Below are positions 36,337 through 44,948 of a stretch of 64,000 nucleotides of DNA, piece by piece. Every line of letters starts with the position of its first letter. Position 1 is the stretch's first letter. Origin of the DNA: Pseudactinotalea sp. HY158 (GTDB taxonomy: Bacteria; Actinomycetota; Actinomycetes; Actinomycetales; Beutenbergiaceae). Made by a program: the position numbers and the translations under genes. The stretch is from positions 2,802,079-2,866,078 of the forward strand of contig NZ_CP045920.1 of NCBI RefSeq assembly GCF_009660225.1. The letters run 5' to 3'. Under the pieces are notes generated by a model. The model saw only the letters and a list, made by a program, of their open reading frames with translations. It made no database searches and had not been told where the DNA came from.

Positions 36337-37767
36337 ATGGACGCGCAGTGGCTCGCCGGCGGCCTGCTGACCGCCGACGCCGATCTCGCCCGCGCCGTGC
36401 TGCAGCGGGGCATCGCCGCGATCTACGCCGTCGCGTTCCTCGCCGCGGACCGGCAGTTCCCGGCGCTCCTCGGTGAGCACGGGCTGCTGCCCGCGCGCGA
36501 CTTCCTCCGGGCGGCGGGGCGGCGGCGCGCACCGAGCCTGTTCCATGGGCGCTACTCCGACCGGCTGCTGCGCGTGGTCGCCCGGTCCGGCCTCGTCCTC
36601 GCGCTCGCCGTCGTCGTCGGAGTGCCGCAACTGGGCCCGTGGTGGGCGCCGGCGCTCGTCTTCGGCGCGCTCTACGGCCTCTATCTCTCGATCGTCAACG
36701 CCGGGCAGGTCTTCTACGGGTTCGGCTGGGAGTCGCTGCTGCTCGAGGCGGGCTTCCTCGCGGTATTCCTCGGGTCCGGCGACGTGGGCACGCCGGTGAT
36801 CACGCTCGTCGCGTTCCGCTGGCTGCTGTTCCGGGTGGAGTTCGGGGCGGGGATGATCAAGCTCCGCGGCGACCGGGTCTGGCGGGATCTCACCGCCCTC
36901 GACTTTCACCATGAGACCCAGCCGATGCCCGGGCCGCTCAGCTGGTTCTTCCATCATCTGCCCAGGCCGCTCCATCGGGTCGAGGTCGCGGCGAACCACG
37001 TCGTGCAGCTCGGGGTGCCGTGGCTCCTGTTCGCCCCGCAGCCGATCGCCACGTGGGCCGCGGCGGCCGTGATCGCCACGCAGCTGTGGCTCGTGGCCTC
37101 GGGGAACTTCGCCTGGCTCAACTGGCTCACCATGCTGCTGGCGTTCGCGGCGGTCGGCGACTCGGTCCTCGGTGGCGCGGCCGCTCCACTTCCGCCTCCG
37201 GGCGCAGCCGCGGTCACGCTCGCGCTCGTGTCCGTGGCCCTCGGGGTTCTCGTGCTCGTGCTCAGCCCGCGCCCGGTGGCGAACCTGCTGAGCCGCCGGC
37301 AGCGCATGAACGCCGCCTTCAACCGCTGGCATCTCGTGGGTGCCTACGGCGCGTTCGGGTCGATCACGCGCCGGCGCCGCGAGGTGGTCATCGAGGCCAC
37401 CGCCGACCCCGATCCGGCCGCGGCGACGTGGCACGAGTACGGCTTCCGCGGCAAGCCGGGCGATCCGCACCGCCTTCCCCGGCAATTCGCGCCGTACCAC
37501 CTGCGGCTCGACTGGGGCATGTGGTTCCTCGCCCTCGGCTCGCGCGCCCAGCTGCGCTGGTTCGAGCGGCTCCTCCGCCGGCTCTTGCAGGCCGATCCCG
37601 CCACCTTGCGCCTCCTCGCCCACGATCCTATGGACGGCGCCCGCCCGGCCTGGGTGCGCGCGCGGGTGTTCGACTACCGCTACAGCACGTGGGCCGAGCT
37701 GCGGTCCCGGCGGCAATGGTGGGTGCGGCGGGAGGCGTACGTGCTCGTCGACCCGATCCGGCTCTGA
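36337..37767 (+). CDS. Lipase maturation factor family membrane protein
   Basis: The 476-residue protein has about eight membrane segments between residues 25 and 310. A soluble C-terminal domain (about 320-476) contains WHEYGFRGKPGD, FAPYHLRLDWGMWFLAL and a WFERLLRRLL stretch. This matches the lipase maturation factor (LMF1) family, named for folding of lipases in the animal ER; the bacterial role is unknown. The ATG at 36337 abuts GGAGG, so the in-frame GTG nine bases upstream may be the real start. Confidence 0.85.
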   Translation: MDAQWLAGGLLTADADLARAVLQRGIAAIYAVAFLAADRQFPALLGEHGLLPARDFLRAAGRRRAPSLFHGRYSDRLLRVVARSGLVLALAVVVGVPQLGPWWAPALVFGALYGLYLSIVNAGQVFYGFGWESLLLEAGFLAVFLGSGDVGTPVITLVAFRWLLFRVEFGAGMIKLRGDRVWRDLTALDFHHETQPMPGPLSWFFHHLPRPLHRVEVAANHVVQLGVPWLLFAPQPIATWAAAAVIATQLWLVASGNFAWLNWLTMLLAFAAVGDSVLGGAAAPLPPPGAAAVTLALVSVALGVLVLVLSPRPVANLLSRRQRMNAAFNRWHLVGAYGAFGSITRRRREVVIEATADPDPAAATWHEYGFRGKPGDPHRLPRQFAPYHLRLDWGMWFLALGSRAQLRWFERLLRRLLQADPATLRLLAHDPMDGARPAWVRARVFDYRYSTWAELRSRRQWWVRREAYVLVDPIRL

Positions 37768-37769
37768 CG

Positions 37770-37946
37770 CACCGGGTGGCCCCGACCACCCGGGAAGTAG
37801 TCCCAGCCACCCACATCACCGGCCGCGACACACCGGGTGGCCCCGACCACCTGGGGAGTAGTCCCAGCCACCCACATCACCGGCCGCGACGCACCGGGTG
37901 GCCCCGACCACCCGGGAAGTGGTCCCAGCCACCCACATCACCGGCC
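37770..37946. repeat. 61-bp tandem repeat, about 2.9 copies
   Basis: Units begin at 37770, 37831 and 37892 with a period of exactly 61 bp and only a few substitutions. Each starts CACCGGGTGG and contains the dyad GGGTGG-CCCCGA-CCACCC, then AGTCCCAGCCACCCACATCA. It lies between the lipase maturation factor gene and the next gene. The GCACCGGGTGG core also occurs at 835-845 in the intergenic repeat after ppc. Confidence 0.9.
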
Positions 37947-38038
37947 CGGCCGCCCACATACGGGTCGTGATGCACCGGCATCCACAGCTCGCCCCGCCGG
38001 AGAGGCGGACGACGGCGATCTCCGACTGAATCGGGATC

Positions 38039-38968
38039 ATGGTCGAATCAGCACCGCCGTCCCCGCTCGACGCGCTCGCCGCGATCACGTGTGTGCAGGC
38101 CGGCCTCGTCACCCGCGGTCAAGCACGCGAGTGCGGCCTGAGCACCCGCCAGATCGATGGCCGGGTGGCCCGCCGAGAGTGGGTCGCGATGCACCCGGGC
38201 GTCTATCGAGTCTCGGCCGCGCCGCTCACGCGGATGACGATCGCCGTCGCCGCGCTGCTCCACGCCCCGCCCGGCTCGGTGTTCAGTCACGTCACGGCCG
38301 CGCGGCTGCTGCGGCTGGGCGTCCGGCTGCCCTCCGGGGACGTGTGGATCACGATCCCGCACGAGTCCACGCGTCGGTCCGGGCCGGGAGTGCGCTATGT
38401 CCGATCCCGCAGGATCGAGGGCTTCACGCAGTCGGCCGCCGGTCACCCTGCAACCTCCGTGGCCCGGACGATCGTCGACCTCGCGGGCGCTCTCGGCGCG
38501 GATCGGCTGCGAGCCGTCCTCTACGACTGCCTCCGCTCCGAGAAGGTGAGCACCGAACAGCTTCGGATCGCCGCCTCGGCGGTGAGCCGGCGCCGCGGCG
38601 CGGGCGTCCTGTCGCAGGTGCTCATCGCCCTGGACGACCGGCTGGACTCGGGCCTCGAGGCTCAGGCCGTCGAGGCGTTCCGGGCGGTGGGGCTCGCGCT
38701 CGAGCCGCAGCACGTCGTGCTCGACGGCGGGCGCGAAGAGTTCCGGATCGACTTCGTCGACCTCGCCACCATGGTCGGGGTCGAGGTCGACGGCGCCGCC
38801 TATCACTCCTCGGCAGATCAGCAGGAGCGTGACCGTCGGCGCGATCGGCGTCTCGCCGCGCTCGGATGGCACATGGTGCATTTCACGACGGAGGACGTCC
38901 GGCGCCGCCCCGCGGCGATGGCCCGCTCGGTCGCGCAGATCGTGGCCAGGCGCACCGCTTCGCCATGA
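38039..38968 (+). CDS. AbiEi-like antitoxin domain with DUF559/Vsr-like nuclease domain
   Basis: The 309-residue protein has an N-terminal winged-helix region, TRGQARECGLSTRQIDGRV, and HPGVYRVS (residues 20-60), like AbiEi antitoxins. The C-terminus (about 215-300) resembles the DUF559/very-short-patch endonuclease fold: FRIDFVDLATMVGVEVDG, a conserved H and Q-x-R-D, then LGWHMVHFT. No toxin gene follows. Such fused proteins are common in actinobacteria and of unknown role; a degraded or solitary defence gene is possible. Confidence 0.7.
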   Translation: MVESAPPSPLDALAAITCVQAGLVTRGQARECGLSTRQIDGRVARREWVAMHPGVYRVSAAPLTRMTIAVAALLHAPPGSVFSHVTAARLLRLGVRLPSGDVWITIPHESTRRSGPGVRYVRSRRIEGFTQSAAGHPATSVARTIVDLAGALGADRLRAVLYDCLRSEKVSTEQLRIAASAVSRRRGAGVLSQVLIALDDRLDSGLEAQAVEAFRAVGLALEPQHVVLDGGREEFRIDFVDLATMVGVEVDGAAYHSSADQQERDRRRDRRLAALGWHMVHFTTEDVRRRPAAMARSVAQIVARRTASP

Positions 38969-38977
38969 CGCCGACTC

Positions 38978-39502
38978 CTAGGCGCCCTCGGCGGTCTCCT
39001 CGTGCTCGGCGGCCGCGCGGGCCATCCTGCGGCCCACCGCGATGGTGGCGGTCGAGGCGAGCATGCCGCCCACGAGCGCGGCGACGGCCCACGTCGATCC
39101 CCACCGTGCCCGGCCGAAGGCGGCGTCGAGTGAGCCGCGGCCCGGCTCCTCCGCGAGCGTGAGGGCCGCCGCGATCATCACCGCGTTGAACTCCCAGCCG
39201 CCCTTGGCGTTCCACAGGCCGTTCGGGGCATGAACCGTGCGGATGGCGGTCGTCATGACGCCGACCAGTCCCGCGGAGGCGATCGGGGTGAGCAGGCCCG
39301 CGGTGAGCATCGCCCCGGCGGCCGTCTCCGTCGCGCCGGCGGCGAGCGCCTGCAGGTGCGGCGGGTACAGCTCGAGTGAGGTCATCATCTGCTCGGTCCC
39401 CGCGAGGCCGGGCCCGCCGAAGGAGCCCGTGAGCTTCTGGAGCCCATGGCCCACGAAGAGGCCACCGATCGTGACCCTCAGTGCGAATCGTCCGATGCTC
39501 AT
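38978..39502 (-). CDS. DoxX family membrane protein
   Basis: The 174-residue protein has four membrane segments and opens with the DoxX pattern RFALRVTIGGLFVGHGLQKL. It also has GATETAAGAMLTAGLLTPIA, as in MauE/DoxX-like proteins. In other bacteria these sit in respiratory or oxidative stress complexes. It is convergent with the preceding gene, with an 9-bp spacer. Confidence 0.87.
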   Translation of the reverse strand: MSIGRFALRVTIGGLFVGHGLQKLTGSFGGPGLAGTEQMMTSLELYPPHLQALAAGATETAAGAMLTAGLLTPIASAGLVGVMTTAIRTVHAPNGLWNAKGGWEFNAVMIAAALTLAEEPGRGSLDAAFGRARWGSTWAVAALVGGMLASTATIAVGRRMARAAAEHEETAEGA

Positions 39503-39651
39503 CCCACGCCTCGCCTCTCACTCGTCACTTCCCGGGCCGCAACCCGGCCCGTCTCCACGGTACGCGGCATCGGCCGAAGCGACCACGGGCGCGAGGCGAA
39601 CGGCCGAGGCGAGCTGCGTCGTCCATTCGCCCGGGCATGCCCGGTATGGGG

Positions 39652-40629
39652 TCAGTTCACGTCGCGGCGGGCGAAGTTCCAGCCCCCGAGCGTCACGAGC
39701 ACGGCGAGCAGGACGGCGAGGAATCCGGCGCTCCACCCGAAGGAGATCGACTGCTCGACCGCCTCGCACATGAGGCCCGCGGAGGAGCGCGTGCATTCCT
39801 GGAGGTAGTAGGTCGTGCCGCCGCTCACCCAGCCGGCGAGGTTGACCCCGGGGATCCAGGGCGCCAGGGCGGGCACGTTGAAGCGAACGATCGCCTCGAC
39901 GGCGATGACGTAGCCCACGGCGGTGCCGAGCACGGCGGCGGTCGAGCGCAGCAGGAACCCGACCACCGCGCCGACGGCGGCGGCCGCGGGCAGCACGGCG
40001 ACGAGCCGGACCCACGACCAGATGACCGAGCTCGGCACGTCGGCCTCGAGGCCGCGCAGGGCGAAGACCGTGCACACCCCGCCGAAGGTCAGCGCGACCA
40101 TGACGAGGCCGAGCGGGATCGTGCCGAGGACGGCAGCGCCCGTCTTCGCGAGATAGACGCGCCGGCGCCGGGGTTCGAACGTGAGGAGCGTCGACATCGA
40201 GCCGGCCCCGAACTCCGCGGCGATCGCCGTGGCGCCGATGAGCAGGCCGATCAGGAGCGTGAGCAGGATCGTGAACGGCCGGATCGCGGAGGCCAGGTAG
40301 TCGGTCAGGACCGGGTCGGGCGGCAGGTACCACTCGAGCCGTGGCTCCATGTCGTCGCAGCCGAAGTCGAGTTGTTCACCCGCGATCTCGGATTCGGAGG
40401 CCTCGGCCAGCTCGCACTGCTCGATCTGCTCCTGCCCGTGCTCCTCCCAGTTGGCCCGCTCCTCCTGGTACATCTGCTCGGCCCAGGCGATGTCCTCCGC
40501 GGTCGCCGGTCGGGCGTCGAGGACCGCGATCCCCACGAGGAGGATCGCCCCGAGCAGCCCGAGCACGCTCGCGATCCGGACGAGTCCGCGCAGCCGCAGC
40601 CGGCGTAGTTCCACCCGCAGGAGTCTCAT
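39652..40629 (-). CDS. ABC-2 type transporter permease
   Basis: The 325-residue protein has six hydrophobic segments (about 20-37, 120-140, 165-195, 205-230, 230-250 and 300-318). A large acidic extracytoplasmic loop spans about 40-115. Its start overlaps the ATPase gene by 4 nt. It forms a two-gene exporter with the ATPase; the substrate is unknown. Confidence 0.85.
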   Translation of the reverse strand: MRLLRVELRRLRLRGLVRIASVLGLLGAILLVGIAVLDARPATAEDIAWAEQMYQEERANWEEHGQEQIEQCELAEASESEIAGEQLDFGCDDMEPRLEWYLPPDPVLTDYLASAIRPFTILLTLLIGLLIGATAIAAEFGAGSMSTLLTFEPRRRRVYLAKTGAAVLGTIPLGLVMVALTFGGVCTVFALRGLEADVPSSVIWSWVRLVAVLPAAAAVGAVVGFLLRSTAAVLGTAVGYVIAVEAIVRFNVPALAPWIPGVNLAGWVSGGTTYYLQECTRSSAGLMCEAVEQSISFGWSAGFLAVLLAVLVTLGGWNFARRDVN

Positions 40630-41603
40630 GCGCCGGCCTCCTTCGACGGGGCCACGCCGCCGCGGCGATCCCGGCGGCGCGGGAGACCGAGCTCGGCCTC
40701 CCGGGTGAGGTCGAGGAACACCGATTCGAGGCCGGGGCGCTCGGCGAGGAGTTCGCTCGCGAACAGGCCGTGGGCGGCCAGCAGTTCGTTGAGGACGGCG
40801 GGGTCGTCGCCGGAGTCGACGTGGATCGTGCCGTGGTCGAGCCGGGCCGCGTGCCCGGCGCCGGCGAGCACGGCCACGGCGCGCTCGGGTTCGGCCACGC
40901 GGATCCGGATCGTGGCCGTGCGTGCGCCGATGATCTCCGCCACGGTGCCGCCGGCGATGAGCCGGCCGCGGCCGATGATCGAGACCGTGTCGGCGATCTG
41001 TTCGACCTCGGCGAGGATGTGACTGCTCACGAGCACGGTGCGGCCCTCGTCGGCGAGTGCGCGCATGGTGGCGCGCACGTCGTGGATGCCGGCGGGGTCG
41101 AGGCCGTTCGTGGGTTCATCGAAGATCAGCACCTCGGGTCGCTTGAGCAGCGTGGCGGCGATCGCGAGCCGCTGCTTCATTCCGAGGGAGTAGGTGCCGA
41201 AGTGGTCGCCGGCGCGGTCGGACAGCCCGGTCTGGGCGAGCACCTCGGCGACGTGCGGGCGTGGGGCGCCGATCGCGTCGGCAAGGAGTTCGAGGTTCGC
41301 CCGCCCGGAGAAGTTGGGGAAGAACTTGGGCGATTCGACGATCGCGCCGACCTTGGCGATCACCTCGGGCAGCGCGGCCGGCACCGGCTTCCCGAGCACC
41401 GTGATCTCCCCCGAGTCGGGGCGCACGAGGCCGAGCACCATCCGGATCGTGGTGGTCTTGCCCGAGCCGTTCGGCCCGAGGAACCCGTGCACGCCGCCCG
41501 CGGGCACGTTCAGGTCGAGCCCGTCGACGGCGACCCGCCTGCGCACGCCCGGATAGGACTTGCGTAGGCCGCGGGTCGAGATCGCCCATTCCTGCGTGGT
41601 CAC
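40626..41603 (-). CDS. ABC transporter ATP-binding protein (exporter type)
   Basis: The 325-residue ATPase has Walker A GPNGSGKTT at about residues 43-51, signature YSLGMKQRLAIA, Walker B VLIFDEPTNGLDP and H-loop SSHIL. This is the pattern of DrrA/CcmA-type exporter ATPases. It has a 100-residue C-terminal extension. A GTG start has GAGGAGG upstream. It is co-translated with the permease. Confidence 0.92.
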   Translation of the reverse strand: MTTQEWAISTRGLRKSYPGVRRRVAVDGLDLNVPAGGVHGFLGPNGSGKTTTIRMVLGLVRPDSGEITVLGKPVPAALPEVIAKVGAIVESPKFFPNFSGRANLELLADAIGAPRPHVAEVLAQTGLSDRAGDHFGTYSLGMKQRLAIAATLLKRPEVLIFDEPTNGLDPAGIHDVRATMRALADEGRTVLVSSHILAEVEQIADTVSIIGRGRLIAGGTVAEIIGARTATIRIRVAEPERAVAVLAGAGHAARLDHGTIHVDSGDDPAVLNELLAAHGLFASELLAERPGLESVFLDLTREAELGLPRRRDRRGGVAPSKEAGA

Positions 41604-41788
41604 GCCTGCCTCCTCGCGGGCACTCCGCTGTGGAGAAACCCCCCGAGGCTGGGAACGCCCCCGGCCTCGGGGTCAACCTATCGGCCCGGGCGTGAGACGC
41701 GGCCAAGCGGCCCGGCGTGGCGAGAACGTTCGGCGGGATTTGGGGGAGCACGCCCCATCGAGCAGCGCCGCGCGCTTCGATTCGAACA

Positions 41789-41817
41789 TTGACACATATA
41801 GTCGTTCGTGCGACTAT
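41789..41817 (+). promoter_or_regulatory. Promoter with nested operator of the HTH/nucleotidyltransferase pair
   Basis: A consensus -35 TTGACA (41789-41794) is 17 nt from GACTAT (41812-41817), and the ATG comes 7 nt later, so the mRNA is probably leaderless. A perfect 7-bp inverted repeat ATAGTCG (41798-41804) / CGACTAT (41811-41817) fills the spacer and covers the -10, as expected for an autorepressed toxin-antitoxin promoter. Confidence 0.65.
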
Positions 41818-41824
41818 TACTGAC

Positions 41825-42484
41825 ATGGAGATGACGACGACGGAAGTCGCGGCACGCCTGGGCGTCTCCGTGCGGCAGGTGCAACGGCTCGCGCAAGCGG
41901 GCCGCCTGCAGGTGGTGCGTCGAGTCGGTTCCAGCAATCTCCTGGATGACTCCGCACTCACTACAGCCGCCGCTGCACGCCGTGGTCGAACGTGGGCGAC
42001 CCACACGGCGTGGGCGGCGGTCGATCTGCTCGAGACCGGTAGGACCGAGAGACTCACCGGCTCCTCGTTGTCTCGGCTGCGAGGCCGGCTACGCAGTTGC
42101 AACGCGGCTGAACTGGTTCGCCTCACCAGTCGCCGGGCGCAACTGTGGCGGGGCAGCCAGACACGACGCACGAGAGACCAGCTGCGCGACGAGCTCTCAC
42201 TCTCCGGTGAGTCACTGCTCGCTCGGCGCGACATCGCCGCGCAGTTCGGTCTGGTCGCCGTCGACGGCGGTCGCATCGAGGGATACGTCGTGGACGACCA
42301 ATGGCAACGGCTGCAGCACCGCTTCGGCCTCGAAGCCGACGCGGAGGGAGAAGTCCTCATCCACTGCACCGACCAGGAGCCGACCACCGGGATCGTCACT
42401 GCCGCTCTCGATCTCGCCGAGCGGTGGGGGGTCCGCGAACGCGGCGCGGCGCTGGAGGTCCTTGCCGAACGGCTCGCTCGATGA
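41825..42484 (+). CDS. HTH-domain putative antitoxin
   Basis: The 219-residue protein has an N-terminal excisionase/MerR-like helix-turn-helix, TTTEVAARLGVSVRQVQRL (residues 4-22), with wing GRLQVVRRVGSSNLL. The remainder is Arg/Leu-rich and helical with no enzyme motif. Its stop overlaps the nucleotidyltransferase ATG (4 nt). The gene order, coupling and autoregulatory operator are those of AbiE-type systems, but the DNA-binding domain is not the usual AbiEi winged helix. Base composition is less GC-rich than the neighbours, consistent with transfer. Confidence 0.7.
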   Translation: MEMTTTEVAARLGVSVRQVQRLAQAGRLQVVRRVGSSNLLDDSALTTAAAARRGRTWATHTAWAAVDLLETGRTERLTGSSLSRLRGRLRSCNAAELVRLTSRRAQLWRGSQTRRTRDQLRDELSLSGESLLARRDIAAQFGLVAVDGGRIEGYVVDDQWQRLQHRFGLEADAEGEVLIHCTDQEPTTGIVTAALDLAERWGVRERGAALEVLAERLAR

Positions 42485-43254
42485 AGCGGCCTGTCTGGCG
42501 GTTGGAGCATCGCGTCGACGCACTGCCAGAGCCGTGGCCGCAGCTGCCCGACCTCGCCCACCATCTACCTCATGGATCGTGGACCCTCGTCGGCGGCCTG
42601 ATGGTGCAGGCCCACGTGCTCCATGCGGGCCTGACTGTGGCCCGCCCCACCGAGGACATCGACGTCGTCCTCCACGTCGAGACTGGCGCGATCAGCTGGA
42701 GTACCGCCTGCGCCGGCCTACGCAGACTCGGGTACCGGCTAGTCGAGCCCAACGATCGTCGGGACCCTGCACATCGATTCATCCGCTCCGAGGACGGTCG
42801 CGTCATCGACGTCCTCATTGCCGACCACGCGGGGCCGCGCGCCATCGCCGATCGCGTCGGACATCAAGCCGTCGTCGAGGCGCCAGGAGGGACATCGGCG
42901 CTCCGCAAGACGGTGAACCTGCACCTATCCGCAGAGACATCTGACGAGGTGACGATCAGCATCCCCGACGTCCTCGGCGCTCTCACGCTCAAGGGAGGCG
43001 CCTACCGCGTCGACTCACGAGACCGAGATCGTCACCTGCTCGACGGCGCCATGCTTGCAGCCACAGTCGAGGACGCCGATGCGCTCCTCGAGTCGCCCGA
43101 GCTGTGGACAGGCTCCGATGCCCGCAGGATACGGAACCTCGCACGAGCGCTACCCGACGACCATCCAGCGTGGTCCTACGTTCCTGTCGAACGCCGACGT
43201 CGAGCACAAGTTTCGCTCGCGCTGCTCGCTACGGGCCCACCGCCCTCACCCTGA
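42481..43254 (+). CDS. AbiEii-like nucleotidyltransferase, putative toxin
   Basis: The 257-residue protein has the pol-beta nucleotidyltransferase signature: GG at residues 38-39 in TLVGGLMVQAHVLH and the metal-binding TEDIDVVLHV with Asp59 and Asp61. A third acidic position may be in RVIDVLIAD. AbiEii-type toxins transfer nucleotides, for instance to tRNA acceptor ends, and stop growth. This fits a two-gene toxin-antitoxin unit with the HTH gene. The substrate is unknown. Confidence 0.72.
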   Translation: MKRPVWRLEHRVDALPEPWPQLPDLAHHLPHGSWTLVGGLMVQAHVLHAGLTVARPTEDIDVVLHVETGAISWSTACAGLRRLGYRLVEPNDRRDPAHRFIRSEDGRVIDVLIADHAGPRAIADRVGHQAVVEAPGGTSALRKTVNLHLSAETSDEVTISIPDVLGALTLKGGAYRVDSRDRDRHLLDGAMLAATVEDADALLESPELWTGSDARRIRNLARALPDDHPAWSYVPVERRRRAQVSLALLATGPPPSP

Positions 43255-43735
43255 CCCGCGGGCAGTCGTTCTGCGCCGTGGGCGCCGCCAGGTTCGCCGG
43301 ACGACCTTTCGTGAGCCTCCGCGTAGGTACATCAAGCGCAGCGCTCGATCCGACCACGCAAGAGCGGCCCGACAAGCCCGATTGCTCGCAGGCATCGGCC
43401 GCCGTGATGGATGCAGGCGTACAGGAACCCTAGGACCTGGGCGATGCGCCCGGACTCACTCGCGTTGAGCCGGGCGCACCCCGGATTCTCGCACGATGCG
43501 GTTGAAACCTCCACACACCTTCCGTTGACCTGGTGCCCGTAGGGAAGGATCCGCGTGTCCCCGCTCCCCCGGTCCGCCAACGGGGTGCGCCGTAGGCCAT
43601 GCGGAACGGACGTACGTCGCGGTGCGGGCGGCGGACTCATTGACTGCGTCAGTACACACGAGGTCCATCGCAGTCGCCCAACGCGCCTTACCCTTACTGG
43701 CACACAGTGGTTGCGGGTGTCGTCGATCTGGGCGG
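43255..43735. other. Gene-poor 481-bp region
   Basis: No frame on either strand here has a credible start, codon use or recognisable motif. The composition is less GC-biased at third positions than in the flanks. The position between two toxin-antitoxin modules suggests decayed mobile DNA, but no specific ancestor is recognised. Confidence 0.4.
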
Positions 43736-44161
43736 CTACCGGCCGTGTGCCCAGGGATCCAGCACAGCGACTCCGGTGGGCTGGAAATCCTGGACGTTTC
43801 GCGTGACGACTGTGAGGCCGTGGACGCTCGCCGTGGCCCCGATCAACGCATCGCGCTCGGGGCGAGGATCGGGAACGTGAAATTGCGCGGCACTCAGCGC
43901 CACATCGACATCCACTACCAGGATGCGGCCGGCGAATCCGGCCAGCACACCCGACTCCATCCACTCCCTCAGCACAGCACCCTGCCGCGGATCGCGGCGC
44001 TCGACTCGCGCGACACCCAGCGCGATCTCGAGCACGGTGACCACGCTGACGTACAGGTCATGAGCGGGCTGCCGCTGCGCCCACGCCAGCACGTGCGGGT
44101 CCACCACTCCGGGACGCTTCCGCAACTCGCTGACAACGTTGGTGTCGAGTAGGAAGCTCAC
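43736..44161 (-). CDS. vapC: PIN-domain toxin, VapC/FitB type
   Basis: The 141-residue PIN nuclease opens MSFLLDTNVVSELRK. The likely acidic site is Asp6, Glu45 (TVLEIALGV), Asp104 (ERDALIGATA) and Asp125 (TRNVQDF). VapC-type toxins cleave tRNA or rRNA. It overlaps its antitoxin by 4 nt. Confidence 0.92.
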   Translation of the reverse strand: MSFLLDTNVVSELRKRPGVVDPHVLAWAQRQPAHDLYVSVVTVLEIALGVARVERRDPRQGAVLREWMESGVLAGFAGRILVVDVDVALSAAQFHVPDPRPERDALIGATASVHGLTVVTRNVQDFQPTGVAVLDPWAHGR

Positions 44162-44394
44162 AGGTCTGCAGCTCGCGGCACCGACGTCAGCCGGGCGGGT
44201 TCGAACTCGATATCGTCATCCACCTGCAGCCAATCGACGATGGAACGCTTATCGATGAGCTGCTCGTAGGCCGGGGCCGCCAGCAGAACGTAGGCTGCCC
44301 GCCCCCGGTCGGTGATGATCACCGGGCCATGATCGGCCGCCCGCTTGGCGGCACTGACGTCGCGATTGAAGTCACGTGCGCTCATAGTCGTCAC
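44158..44394 (-). CDS. vapB: Phd/YefM-type antitoxin
   Basis: The 78-residue protein starts TTMSARDFNRDVSAAKRAA and has VIITDRGRAAYVLL, typical of the Phd/YefM DNA-binding fold; the C-terminal tail would wrap the PIN toxin. GTG 44394 is chosen because GGAGG lies 7 nt upstream; another GTG at 44400 is possible. It is the first gene of the pair. Confidence 0.88.
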   Translation of the reverse strand: MTTMSARDFNRDVSAAKRAADHGPVIITDRGRAAYVLLAAPAYEQLIDKRSIVDWLQVDDDIEFEPARLTSVPRAADL

Positions 44395-44412
44395 AGCCAC
44401 ACCTCCGTCAAT

Positions 44413-44424
44413 GTAGGTACCTAC
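44413..44424. promoter_or_regulatory. Palindrome upstream of vapBC
   Basis: The perfect 12-bp palindrome GTAGGTACCTAC lies 19 bp before the antitoxin start, with further TAGG/CCTA half-sites beside it. It is a likely operator for the antitoxin-toxin complex. Confidence 0.6.
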
Positions 44425-44484
44425 CTACTCTAAATGGCGGGTCGACCGCAGACAAGCCCGGCAAGCGCTGACGCGCGCCGCCAA

Positions 44485-44511
44485 CGCGTCGAGCGCGTCG
44501 AGCGCGTCGAG
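44485..44511. repeat. 9-bp tandem repeat
   Basis: CGCGTCGAG is repeated exactly three times in the spacer upstream of vapBC. No gene is recognised around it. Confidence 0.8.
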
Positions 44512-44604
44512 CAGTCCGGTGCGGGCCCTCACCACCGGGTCCCTCCGCAAGGCGGGCTACGTCACCTCCGTTCGGGTATGTGCCCCATTCCGCTGCCACC
44601 GGAA

Positions 44605-44814
44605 TCAGTCAGCTACCCGAACACTCCACATGCGGGCGCGATCGGGCGCCGCGTCCAGCTCCTCACGGCTGATCTCCATCGCGGACATCAGCTCATCGAG
44701 CGGGCGGGTCTCGCGCTCTCCGGCCCGAATGGCCTCGGCGCGGGTGACCAGCCTGTGGGCATGCTCCATGTCGTTGATCCCGTTGGCAACCAAGTCAGAA
44801 TCGTACACACCCAT
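44605..44814 (-). CDS. Hypothetical small protein
   Basis: A 69-residue frame, MGVYDSDLVANGINDMEHAH followed by a Glu/Arg-rich helical stretch and RMWSVRVAD, is acidic and plausible as a small soluble protein. No ribosome binding site is clear. It lies just downstream of the tmRNA gene, in accessory DNA. It could be chance. No family is recognised. Confidence 0.35.
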   Translation of the reverse strand: MGVYDSDLVANGINDMEHAHRLVTRAEAIRAGERETRPLDELMSAMEISREELDAAPDRARMWSVRVAD

Positions 44815-44909
44815 CGCGCCAACCGGGGGCCATCTGGGCCGGCTACGGCCGAGTCCCGCCAACTCGCGCATGCGGAGCCGATCGCCGAAGACCGCCGGCA
44901 CCACGACGA

Positions 44910-44943
44910 GAAGCGCCGCGCACCCTGGGGCACGCGGCGCTTC
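44910..44943 (-). terminator. Terminator of tmRNA
   Basis: GAAGCGCCGCG (44910-44920) pairs perfectly with CGCGGCGCTTC (44933-44943), 5 bp past the mature tmRNA 3' end. Confidence 0.75.
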
Positions 44944-44948
44944 GTCAG

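Noticed and set aside
37770-37946. CRISPR array
   Set aside because: The units are directly tandem with no unique spacers, and no cas genes are present.
43332-43964. 210-residue minus-strand frame overlapping vapC
   Set aside because: It overlaps a clear PIN-domain gene on the same strand in another frame and has no recognisable domain.
44408-44599. Possible uracil-DNA glycosylase remnant on the minus strand near 44434-44530
   Set aside because: A short stretch resembling ARVSACRAC was noticed, but the frame stops at once and the 9-bp repeat explains its Leu-Asp-Ala pattern. Too weak to name.
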